Of a stretch of 10,042 bases of DNA, positions 1-6,852 are shown piece after piece. The stretch is from JBAXRT01 sp037131065. GTDB lineage: Bacteria; Bacteroidota; Bacteroidia; Bacteroidales; FEN-979. Both the position numbers and the translations under genes were made by a program. Numbering within the stretch: the first letter of the stretch is position 1; each line of letters opens with the position of its first letter. The notes beneath the pieces were generated by a model. That model did not search any database and had not been told where the DNA came from. It was given only the letters and a program-made list of their open reading frames with translations. The stretch is from positions 1 to 10,042 of the forward strand of contig JBAXRT010000112.1 of NCBI GenBank assembly GCA_037131065.1, written 5' to 3'.

Positions 1-1472
1 CATATGGTCAGCGCCGTTCCCAGGGAAGTGAGACGGAACTCACTTACTTTCCCGGTGCCTGCCCCGGCAAAGGAGCGGAAGGCAAGCTGCGAACCTGCCA
101 TTTTCAGCTGGCGCATGACATTCATCTCGAGATAATTCAGCCATCCGACCGCGCTGCTGTTCTGCTTTTTATACTCAAGGGTGACCTCAGTCACGGGATT
201 CGAAGTGGTAAACTGGGCTATCCCCGATTTCTCCGAGGCATAGTCGTCGGTGTAATCCGATCCGACACTGGGAATTGAGATGGTCATCTGCTTGGCCCCG
301 GCTGCTGATATATTGAACAGGGTAGGTCCTGAGGTGCTCCGGGCTGCCACGTCGGCTTTAAGCACAGCAGGCAAATCGGACACGATGTTCGGAAAGGTGA
401 ATGAATATTTCCGGTTGGTAGTGACATCAAAAATCTGCGCGTCCCACCATTCACGGCCCGATTTGATCAGGTTTATATCGTCTTTCTCATAGAAGGCATA
501 GTCGTTGAAGGTGTCGATGATATCGGTGGCAGGAACCGTGGTGGATTGTTCGAAACCAATCCGCATGCCGGGTCCCGTATCGAAATTCAAAAAATAACAT
601 GTCTTGTCGGAATAGAGATTTTTCTGATGCTGGAAAGTTCCGCTGAGGCTTGAAGGGGTCCATTTATCAGGCGAGTCTCCGTAAAAAAGAATATAGTCCC
701 CCTCATCGAATTTCCCATCCTCCTCACCGGAAACATATATTGCATTCTCCGTTAAATCGTCGGCCCTGGGTTTGGCGTTGGCTTCGGGCAGCATTCCTCC
801 ACCGTTACCATAAACCCTGATGTTCTTCGGATTGATCGAAGCCACATCGATCCCGGCATTTTTCAGGTAATCGTAGGTAATGGCATAAACACCCGAAGAG
901 GCCACGGCCACTTTGAACCAGTTCCCGACGGCAAGTACCGAATTTGAGGCATAGCTCCCTGATTTTTTCAACGCGGTTGACGCTCCTCCGTCATTCAGGA
1001 TGATCCGGAGCGAAAAGGAGACAAGCCGTTCGATCCTCCTGGTAGAGGGATCTCTTCGGAGAGGTAAAAGGGTGATCTCAAGGAAAGGATTTTTCCTTGT
1101 ATAAACGATAGTACCGGTAACTGAGATAACATTGCCGATGATCGCTGTATCTGCAATTGAAGCGGCTACCGAATCCGGTAAGGGGATGAACCGGGCATTG
1201 GAAAGTTCGATGGAGGAGATACCGGCAGAGGTATTATCGAGCTTGAATTTTTCAATATAAAACGGAAGGATAGAGGAACCGTCGCCGGAAGCGGATCCCT
1301 GGAAAGTAAGCAGCGAAACGCGGCGTTCGGCAGAAATGCGGAGAACCTGGTCGGGATTCCACCTTATCCTCCGGTCAAGATCCATTGTTTTTCCGGGGAA
1401 ACCGGTAAAAGGAAAGATCAGAAGAAGCAGCAGAACCGGCGCAAAGTACAATGTAATCCGTTTTGACTTCAT
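1..1472 (-). CDS. porU: Type IX secretion system sortase PorU, N-terminal part (runs off left edge)
   Basis: My translation of the minus strand gives one open frame from ATG 1472-1470 to the left edge, about 490 codons with no stop. PorU is the cell-surface sortase of the T9SS: it removes the C-terminal sorting domain of cargo proteins and joins them to A-LPS. Visible features are a basic start (MKSKR) followed by a hydrophobic signal segment at about residues 7-22; the block VSGEEDGKFDEGDYILFYG at about 245-263; SGREWWDAQ at about 337-345; and GWLNYLEMN at about 442-450. I recognise these as PorU N-terminal signatures. The gingipain-like (peptidase C25) domain with its catalytic His and Cys lies beyond the window, so activity cannot be judged. 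The gene is divergent from a PorP-like gene and gldJ, a typical T9SS neighbourhood. The assignment rests on motif recall and context, without an alignment. Confidence 0.85.
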   Translation of the reverse strand, partial: MKSKRITLYFAPVLLLLLIFPFTGFPGKTMDLDRRIRWNPDQVLRISAERRVSLLTFQGSASGDGSSILPFYIEKFKLDNTSAGISSIELSNARFIPLPDSVAASIADTAIIGNVISVTGTIVYTRKNPFLEITLLPLRRDPSTRRIERLVSFSLRIILNDGGASTALKKSGSYASNSVLAVGNWFKVAVASSGVYAITYDYLKNAGIDVASINPKNIRVYGNGGGMLPEANAKPRADDLTENAIYVSGEEDGKFDEGDYILFYGDSPDKWTPSSLSGTFQHQKNLYSDKTCYFLNFDTGPGMRIGFEQSTTVPATDIIDTFNDYAFYEKDDINLIKSGREWWDAQIFDVTTNRKYSFTFPNIVSDLPAVLKADVAARSTSGPTLFNISAAGAKQMTISIPSVGSDYTDDYASEKSGIAQFTTSNPVTEVTLEYKKQNSSAVGWLNYLEMNVMRQLKMAGSQLAFRSFAGAGTGKVSEFRLTSLGTALTI

Positions 1473-1757
1473 AGGCTCAGGTTGTATGTAAAAAGACAGC
1501 GAAACCACACCAATGGTTTGCTGCATTTTTTATTATTCAGAAAAAATGTAATTATTTCATGTGTTAATAATTTTCAATTTATTGGTCACATGGAATATCC
1601 ATTATCATCATTCGCGGTTTGTATGAACGATGTTTGTATGGATATTTCATAGTTTTAAACGTTACCTGTTGGTTAATATTGTTGATCGGAAGGGGGTGAA
1701 ATCGAAAATTATTGTAATATTGTGAGAACGAAACCGGCCAAGAATTTCCCCTGTACC
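1473..1757. promoter_or_regulatory. Divergent intergenic region between porU and the PorP-like gene
   Basis: These 285 bp are clearly more AT-rich than the genes on either side and must hold the promoters of both divergent T9SS genes. On the plus strand TAATATTG at 1715-1722 is one base away from the Bacteroidota -7 consensus TAnnTTTG and lies about 36 bp before the PorP-like ATG, but I see no well-placed -33 TTTG. On the minus strand TACATTTT (complement of 1543-1550) is a similarly weak match upstream of porU. A 9-bp direct repeat lies inside the region and is listed separately. I found no open frame or RNA gene here. The promoter role follows from the gene arrangement; the exact boxes are guesses. 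Confidence 0.45.
1617..1640. repeat. 9-bp direct repeat GTTTGTATG x2, pitch 15 bp
   Basis: GTTTGTATG occurs at 1617-1625 and again at 1632-1640, separated by six bases (AACGAT). A related GTTGTATG lies at 1481-1488, close to the porU start. Tandem half-sites on one face of the helix can be an operator for a regulator that binds direct repeats, and the position between two divergent T9SS genes would suit that. No known regulator motif is recognised, and a chance origin in AT-rich DNA is possible. Confidence 0.4.
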
Positions 1758-2747
1758 ATGACCAGGAAATCAGCGTTTTTCACATTGCTCTCCATGCTCG
1801 TCATGACAACCGGATCCTATGGCCAGGATCCGCAGTATTCGCAATTTTATGCCAACCCCCTTTACCTGAACCCGGCCCTTGCCGGAGCCAGCATCTGTCC
1901 CCGGATAATAGGAAACTACCGGAACCAGTGGCCCTCCCTGGGAAGCGCTTTCAATTCCTATAATGGTTCGTTCGACATGTATCTGGATGTCCTCCACGGC
2001 GGGATCGGCCTTATTTTCAATGCCGACCGTGCAGGAGGGGGAAACCTGAACACAACGACCATCAGCCTGATGTATGCCTTCAAATTCAACATCACCGAAA
2101 AATTGCAGGCCAGTACTGCTCTCAGGGCCGGATACTACCAGCGGCACCTGGTGTGGGAGAACCTTATTTTCGGAGATCAGATTGATCCTGTTTCAGGAAA
2201 TATCCTTCCAACCAGCAGTGAAAAACAACCTGATAACCCCAGGGTTGGTGTTCCCGATTTCGGAGCAGGAATCTTTCTGAGCTATGATAACCTTGTTTAC
2301 GGAGGGATTTCCGTTGATCACCTGTCGCAGCCCGATATAGGATTCTACTCCGACATGACCTCAAAATTATACATGAAATTTACAATTCACGCCGGTTCGG
2401 TCATCAACCTGAAGGGGGGCGGCGATGAAGAGCGGGAATTTTCCATCTCCCCTAACATCCTTTATCAGCAGCAATTCAAATTTCACCAGCTTAACATCGG
2501 ACTCTACCTGACCATTGATCCTTTCGTGGGTGGATTATGGTTCCGCCATAACTTCGAAAATCCCGATGCCATCATCCCGATGTTAGGAATCCACTATAAA
2601 AGTCTTCGGGTCAGCTATAGTTATGACATTACAGTGTCCAGGCTGAAAGGCGCGTCGGGCGGGGCACACGAGATTTCTGCCTCCTGGCAGTTTCCCTGTA
2701 TTGAAAAAAGAAGACATATCAGGGCAATAAAATGCCCAAGGTTTTAG
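1758..2747 (+). CDS. PorP/SprF-family type IX secretion outer-membrane protein
   Basis: This is a 329-residue outer-membrane protein of the PorP/SprF family, predicted to be a beta-barrel. Members help T9SS cargo reach or stay on the cell surface; core PorP works with PorK-PorN and SprF partners the SprB adhesin. The protein starts with a signal peptide (charged MTRK, a hydrophobic stretch, then SYG before Q23). The family hallmark follows directly: QDPQYSQFYANPLYLNPALA at about residues 23-42. The C-terminal part (VSYSYD, then HEISASWQF) also fits. An in-frame GTG at 1722 would add 12 residues ahead of the signal peptide, so I prefer the ATG at 1758. Bacteroidota genomes usually carry several paralogues, and this copy is beside porU and gldJ, not beside gldKLMN, so I give no gene symbol. 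It may be transcribed with gldJ, though gldJ has its own likely promoter. Confidence 0.85.
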   Translation: MTRKSAFFTLLSMLVMTTGSYGQDPQYSQFYANPLYLNPALAGASICPRIIGNYRNQWPSLGSAFNSYNGSFDMYLDVLHGGIGLIFNADRAGGGNLNTTTISLMYAFKFNITEKLQASTALRAGYYQRHLVWENLIFGDQIDPVSGNILPTSSEKQPDNPRVGVPDFGAGIFLSYDNLVYGGISVDHLSQPDIGFYSDMTSKLYMKFTIHAGSVINLKGGGDEEREFSISPNILYQQQFKFHQLNIGLYLTIDPFVGGLWFRHNFENPDAIIPMLGIHYKSLRVSYSYDITVSRLKGASGGAHEISASWQFPCIEKRRHIRAIKCPRF

Positions 2748-2817
2748 TTATATATTACGTTGATAATAATTCCTGCTTCAGTAGTCATAAAAAACCGGCA
2801 TGAAACGGTCTCTCAAA

Positions 2818-2849
2818 TTTGTAGAATATGATTAATTCATGTAGGTTTG
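2818..2849 (+). promoter_or_regulatory. Bacteroidota-type promoter for gldJ (-33 TTTG, -7 TAGGTTTG)
   Basis: TTTG at 2818-2821 is followed after 20 bases by TAGGTTTG at 2842-2849. This matches the Bacteroidota sigma-70 pattern of TTTG near -33 and TAnnTTTG near -7 in every fixed base. Transcription would begin near 2854-2858, leaving a leader of only about 10 bases before ATG 2867. The -7 box lies downstream of the ATG at 2828, so a transcript from this promoter could not use that earlier start. The spacing is close to the usual value; the start site is inferred. Confidence 0.6.
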
Positions 2850-2866
2850 CAAAAATTTTCAAAAGA

Positions 2867-4345
2867 ATGAAAATTCGACATCTCTTTCAGGCGTGTGCAC
2901 TAATCGCCGTTCTCCTCCTGGCAGTCTCCTGCAAAAAAGGGGGACAGTCAAGTACAACCGGATGGGACTACAACAACCCTAAGAATGGCGGCTTTGAAGT
3001 CCGTGCGTTTGCAGAACAGCAGACGGGTCCCGGACTGGTCTTCATCGAAGGGGGAACCTTCACCATGGGTCAGACCCAGGATGATGTGATGTTCGACTGG
3101 AACAACCAGCCCCGGCGTGTATCGGTAGCCAGTTTCTACATGGATGAGACCGAGGTCAGAAACCTCGATTACCTGGAATATCTTTACTGGCTGAACAGGG
3201 TTTACGCAACCGATTACCCGGGTGTTTACCGCAAAGCCCTTCCCGATTCACTGGTATGGCGCGACAAGGTTGCCTACAACGAACCTCTGGTGGAGTATTA
3301 TTTCCGCCACCCTGCCTACCGCAACTACCCTGTTGTGGGTGTTAGCTGGGTACAGGCCAACGAATATTGTGCCTGGAGAACCGACCGCGTGAATGAGATC
3401 CTCCTGATCAAGAAAGGCATTCTCGCCATGGATCCGGCCCAGAAAAACGAGAACAACTTCAACACTGAGGCTTACCTGGCCGGCCAGTACGAAGGCCTCG
3501 TCGATAAACCGCTGCCCGATCTCAATCCGAACGGAACAGGAACAAGGAAAGTAAAAATGGAAGACGGGATCATGCTTCCCAAGTACCGCCTGCCGACCGA
3601 AGCCGAATGGGAATATGCAGCCCTTGGCCTGATCGGGAATACAGCCTATGAGCGGGTGGTTGAAAGAAAGAACTATCCCTGGAACGGGAACTACGTGAGA
3701 ACAAATGAATCCCGTTACTACGGATCCTTCATGGATAACTTCAAACGCGGAAAAGGAGATTACATGGGTGTTGCCGGTAACCTGAACGACGGCGCCGATA
3801 TCCCTGCCCCCTGCGGATCGTATTTCCCGAATGATTACGGCCTTTACAACATGGCGGGTAATGTGAGTGAGTGGGTTCTCGATATATATCGCCCCCTCTC
3901 CTCCTATGATGTTTCCGATCTCCATCCCTACCGCGGTAATATTTTCCAGACCCCGGTTCGTGATGCAGAGGGATTCCTTGCAGAGAAGGACAGCCTCGGC
4001 CGCCTGAAATACCGCGACATTACCACGGCCGAAGCCATGAACAGGACCAACTACCGCCAGGCCGACAACATCAACTACCTCGACGGTGATTTTGCCTCCT
4101 CCATTGCCTCGGAGTACTGGAAGAACCCGCCGAAGGACACGAGCGGCACCAGCCTGATGTACCAGTATGGTGCAAATTCCCTGATCAGCGACCGTTCAAG
4201 GGTGTACAAAGGCGGCAGCTGGAAAGACCCGGCCTTCTACCTCAGCCCTGGTACCAGGAGGTTCATGGATGAAAACAGCGCCACCGATTACATCGGGTTC
4301 CGCTGTGCCATGACCCGCGTAGGCGGTGCCATCCCGGGAAAGTAA
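2867..4345 (+). CDS. gldJ: Gliding motility / T9SS lipoprotein GldJ (SUMF1/FGE-like domain)
   Basis: This is a 492-residue outer-membrane lipoprotein. In Flavobacterium johnsoniae GldJ is needed for gliding and stabilises GldK and thus type IX secretion. From ATG 2867 the protein has a clean lipoprotein signal: MKIRH, a hydrophobic core, and lipobox AVSC with Cys22. The ATG at 2828 would put 13 extra residues in front and lies upstream of the -7 box, so I reject it. The SUMF1/FGE-like domain starts near residue 55 (GGTFTMGQ) and includes MDETEVRNLDYLEYLYWLNR, YRLPTEAEWEYAA, YGLYNMAGNVSEWVLD, YKGGSW and the terminal GFRCAM. The insertion with WRTDRVNE supports GldJ over GldK, as does the context: murF follows, not gldL. 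The cysteine pair that makes FGE an enzyme is missing from the GGSW region, so the role is probably structural. A terminator follows at once. Confidence 0.85.
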   Translation: MKIRHLFQACALIAVLLLAVSCKKGGQSSTTGWDYNNPKNGGFEVRAFAEQQTGPGLVFIEGGTFTMGQTQDDVMFDWNNQPRRVSVASFYMDETEVRNLDYLEYLYWLNRVYATDYPGVYRKALPDSLVWRDKVAYNEPLVEYYFRHPAYRNYPVVGVSWVQANEYCAWRTDRVNEILLIKKGILAMDPAQKNENNFNTEAYLAGQYEGLVDKPLPDLNPNGTGTRKVKMEDGIMLPKYRLPTEAEWEYAALGLIGNTAYERVVERKNYPWNGNYVRTNESRYYGSFMDNFKRGKGDYMGVAGNLNDGADIPAPCGSYFPNDYGLYNMAGNVSEWVLDIYRPLSSYDVSDLHPYRGNIFQTPVRDAEGFLAEKDSLGRLKYRDITTAEAMNRTNYRQADNINYLDGDFASSIASEYWKNPPKDTSGTSLMYQYGANSLISDRSRVYKGGSWKDPAFYLSPGTRRFMDENSATDYIGFRCAMTRVGGAIPGK

Positions 4346-4363
4346 CCTAAAAAAATTGAATTT

Positions 4364-4397
4364 AAACCCGTTTCCTCACCGGAACGGGTTTTTTTTT
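4364..4397 (+). terminator. Rho-independent terminator after gldJ
   Basis: The left arm AAACCCGTTTCC (4364-4375) pairs with GGAACGGGTTT (4381-4391), with one bulged T, around the loop TCACC. A run of nine T (4389-4397) completes a textbook intrinsic terminator, 18 bp after the gldJ stop. It separates the T9SS unit from murF, whose start is only 34 bp further on, so murF needs its own promoter or read-through. TTACTTTG at 4400-4407 is one base from TAnnTTTG and is a weak candidate for that promoter. Confidence 0.85.
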
Positions 4398-4431
4398 ATT
4401 TACTTTGTGGGTCGGTACCAGCCCGTTATCC

Positions 4432-5730
4432 ATGAACCAGGAAAAACTGAACCTCATCCACCGCCGCTTCCTTGAAAACCCGGTGATCTCGACCGACAGC
4501 CGTAAGATCGTACCCGGCTCCCTCTTCTTTGCACTCAAAGGGCCCACCTTCAACGGAAACCTGTTCGCCGCCTCCGCACTCGAACAGGGAGCTTCGTGGG
4601 CCATTGTCGATGAAAAAGCTTCGGTTGCCAGCGAAAGGTGCATCCTCGTGGATGATGTACTTGCCACGCTTCAGCAACTGGCCCACCACCACAGGAACCT
4701 TTTTCCCGTGCCGGTGATTGCCATTACCGGCACCAACGGCAAGACAACGACCAAGGAGCTGATCCATGCGGTTCTTTCAACAAGCTACACGGTAGCCGCC
4801 ACAACCGGCAACCTCAACAACCACATCGGCGTACCACTGACCCTTCTCACGATGACGAACGAAACAGAGATCGCCGTCATCGAGATGGGGGCAAACCACC
4901 CCGGGGAGATCGATCAGTTATGCCGTATCGCAAATCCCGGGTACGGACTGATCACCAATATCGGGAAAGCACACCTCGAGGGATTCGGTGGTTTTGACGG
5001 GGTTGTCCGGACCAAATCAGAGCTCTACCGCTATCTCGCCGGAACGGGCGGAAAGATCTTCCTGAACCATGACGATGATCTGCTTACTCAACTGGCAGGC
5101 ACCCTGCCGGCCATTACCTACGGCTCCATGCCCGCGTCCACCTCCTTCGGGTCGCTCAGCGCCGATCCGTTCGTGAAAATATTGATCAGGTTTGAAAACA
5201 ATGAGAAGGCTGATATCTCTTCAAAACTCTACGGCAGATACAATTTATATAATATCCTGGCCGCCGCGTGCATCGGCCATCACTTTAAAGTGTCGGCCGG
5301 AAAGATCGTCGAAGCAATCGCCGGCTATAATCCTTCGATCAACCGCTCGCAGGTGAAGGAGACGGAGCGGAACATCCTCATACTGGATGCTTACAACGCC
5401 AACCCCTCCAGCATGAAAGAAGCGCTGGTGACCTTCGGCGCCAGCTCTTACCCGAAAAAGACGCTGATACTGGGGGATATGCTTGAGCTGGGTAGTGAGA
5501 GCGATACCGAACACCAGTCCATCCTGAACCTGATCGAACAAATGCCATTGCATGAGGTGTACCTGGTCGGACCGGTTTTTACCCGACTTAACCGAAAGCG
5601 GGAATACCTGTGCTTCCAGGATGTGGAGCTGGCGCGCATGTGGATTGAACACCACGCACTGACCGATTCGGCCATACTGCTGAAAGGGTCAAGGGGGATG
5701 AAGCTGGAAAGGCTGGTGGATCTGTTGTAA
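4432..5730 (+). CDS. murF: UDP-N-acetylmuramoyl-tripeptide--D-alanyl-D-alanine ligase MurF
   Basis: This 432-residue cytoplasmic ATP-dependent ligase adds D-Ala-D-Ala to the UDP-MurNAc-tripeptide, the last cytoplasmic step of peptidoglycan precursor synthesis. The N-terminal domain shows the uridine-site block STDSRKIVPGSLFFALKG (about 20-37). The Mur-ligase central domain has the P-loop GTNGKTTTKE (about 100-109), GNLNNHIGVPLTLL, EMGANHPGEI and ITNIGKAHLEGFG. The C-terminal domain has LDAYNANPSSM (Asp319 and following) and LILGDMLELG. The length is normal for the family. A TTG at 4405 would extend the frame by nine residues, but the ATG at 4432 starts directly before the usual MurF N-terminus and is preferred. 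It is the first gene of a likely murF-anmK-folC transcript; anmK begins 21 bp after its stop. Confidence 0.95.
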   Translation: MNQEKLNLIHRRFLENPVISTDSRKIVPGSLFFALKGPTFNGNLFAASALEQGASWAIVDEKASVASERCILVDDVLATLQQLAHHHRNLFPVPVIAITGTNGKTTTKELIHAVLSTSYTVAATTGNLNNHIGVPLTLLTMTNETEIAVIEMGANHPGEIDQLCRIANPGYGLITNIGKAHLEGFGGFDGVVRTKSELYRYLAGTGGKIFLNHDDDLLTQLAGTLPAITYGSMPASTSFGSLSADPFVKILIRFENNEKADISSKLYGRYNLYNILAAACIGHHFKVSAGKIVEAIAGYNPSINRSQVKETERNILILDAYNANPSSMKEALVTFGASSYPKKTLILGDMLELGSESDTEHQSILNLIEQMPLHEVYLVGPVFTRLNRKREYLCFQDVELARMWIEHHALTDSAILLKGSRGMKLERLVDLL

Positions 5731-5732
5731 AT

Positions 5733-5760
5733 GACTAATGACGAGTGACTAATGACGAGT
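5733..5760 (+). repeat. 14-bp tandem duplication carrying the anmK start codon
   Basis: GACTAATGACGAGT occurs twice in perfect tandem, at 5733-5746 and 5747-5760. The second copy supplies the anmK ATG (5752-5754) and its next two codons. The first copy creates a four-codon reading frame (ATG 5738 to TAA 5750-5752) whose stop overlaps the anmK start as TAATG. Another short frame runs from ATG 5731 to TGA 5746-5748. The word TAATGAC is shared with the repeat upstream of the symporter at 9626-9657. Confidence 0.85.
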
Positions 5761-6816
5761 TATAGGGTAATCGGGCTTATGTCGGGAACTTCGCTGGATG
5801 GGGTGGATATTGCCTTTTGCGAATTCAGGTTCAAAGCTGAGCAATGGCACTACAGTATACTGAAAGCCGAAACGGTTCCATATACTACAAAATGGAAGGA
5901 GCGCCTGGCCGGACTTGGTCCGGGGAGCGCGCTTGAATTGGCCCTCACCGACACGGAATATGGCCATTATCTTGGTAAGCTTTGTCGAAAATTCATTGAG
6001 AAGTACAACCTTGAACCTGCTTTTATCGCGTCGCACGGCCATACCATTTTCCACCAGCCTGCCAGGCACCTTACTTTGCAGATAGGACGCGGATCTGCTA
6101 TTGCGGCGGAAGCCGGCTACCCGGTTGTGAGCGATTTCCGCTCCCTTGATGTTGCCCTCGGAGGAGAGGGAGCGCCGCTGGTACCTATAGGTGACAGGCT
6201 CCTCTTTCCCGGTTTTGATGCCTGCCTCAACCTCGGCGGGTTCGCCAATATCTCTTTTGAAGCGAAGGGAAAACGGATCGCATTCGATATCTGCCCGGTC
6301 AACATCGTACTCAATGCCCTCGCAGCACAGGCCGGGAAAACATACGACCGCGACGGAATTCTCTCCCGGTCGGGCCATATCAGTGAACCCCTGCTGAAAA
6401 AGCTCAATGCCTTGACTTTCTATAAGAAAGCCCCGCCAAAATCACTGGGCAGGGAGTGGGTCGAACAACATGTTATCTCCCTGCTGGCCGGATCAGGAGT
6501 GAGCCTGGCCGACCAGCTTGCCACTTTTACGGAACATGTTGCGATCCAGATCAGCCATTCATACCCATCAGGCAGGGATGGGAAGATCCTTGTTACCGGC
6601 GGGGGCGCTCTAAATAAGTTCCTTATCAGCAGGATGAGGGAACACATCAGACATGATCTCGTTATCCCCGACAAACTTACCCTGAACTTTAAAGAAGCAC
6701 TTATATTTGCATTTCTGGGAGTACTTCGCTGGAACGGGAGCGCCAATTGTCTCTCTTCCGTTACCGGCGCAGAACTTGATAACTCCGGCGGATGTATTTA
6801 CCTGCCGGGAAGATAA
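5752..6816 (+). CDS. anmK: Anhydro-N-acetylmuramic acid kinase AnmK
   Basis: This 354-residue cytoplasmic sugar kinase hydrolyses and phosphorylates 1,6-anhydro-MurNAc to MurNAc-6-phosphate in peptidoglycan recycling. It aligns by eye along the family: GLMSGTSLDGVD (8-19, phosphate binding), SHGHTIFHQP, LTLQIGRG, SDFRSLDVALGGEGAPLVP (127-145), CLNLGGFANIS, YDRDG, LVTGGGALNKFLI and the C-terminal VTGAELDNSGG. Where E. coli AnmK has DTGPGN, this protein reads DICPVN; I recall similar forms in other Bacteroidota homologues. The length is slightly under the ~370 of E. coli. The start ATG at 5752 is the only one that keeps the N-terminal GLMSGTS region at its normal distance. It sits between murF and folC, 36 bp from the latter. 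The neighbours suggest co-expression with wall synthesis; no murQ or amgK is in view. Confidence 0.92.
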   Translation: MTSYRVIGLMSGTSLDGVDIAFCEFRFKAEQWHYSILKAETVPYTTKWKERLAGLGPGSALELALTDTEYGHYLGKLCRKFIEKYNLEPAFIASHGHTIFHQPARHLTLQIGRGSAIAAEAGYPVVSDFRSLDVALGGEGAPLVPIGDRLLFPGFDACLNLGGFANISFEAKGKRIAFDICPVNIVLNALAAQAGKTYDRDGILSRSGHISEPLLKKLNALTFYKKAPPKSLGREWVEQHVISLLAGSGVSLADQLATFTEHVAIQISHSYPSGRDGKILVTGGGALNKFLISRMREHIRHDLVIPDKLTLNFKEALIFAFLGVLRWNGSANCLSSVTGAELDNSGGCIYLPGR

Positions 6817-6852
6817 AATGATGATCATTGTTGATCCTAAAAACGCAGAACC

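Noticed and set aside
280..492. A short plus-strand frame in the first 1.5 kb
   Set aside because: It lies antisense to the long minus-strand porU frame, which carries conserved motifs across exactly this stretch.
3248..3925. A 225-codon open frame on the minus strand inside gldJ
   Set aside because: It is wholly antisense to conserved GldJ blocks and has no recognisable motif or signal; it is a shadow of the plus-strand codon pattern.
2828..4345. Reading the FGE-like lipoprotein as GldK/PorK
   Set aside because: gldK is normally followed by gldL, but here murF follows; the long insertion with WRTDRVNE and the porU neighbour fit GldJ better. Some uncertainty remains because both share the fold.
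5749..6378. A 209-codon open frame on the minus strand inside anmK
   Set aside because: It mirrors AnmK, whose motifs are continuous through this region, and shows no family feature of its own.
6817..6829. Inverted repeat AATGAT-G-ATCATT between anmK and folC as a terminator
   Set aside because: A one-base centre cannot form a hairpin loop without losing pairs, there is no T-run, and the next gene follows closely on the same strand.
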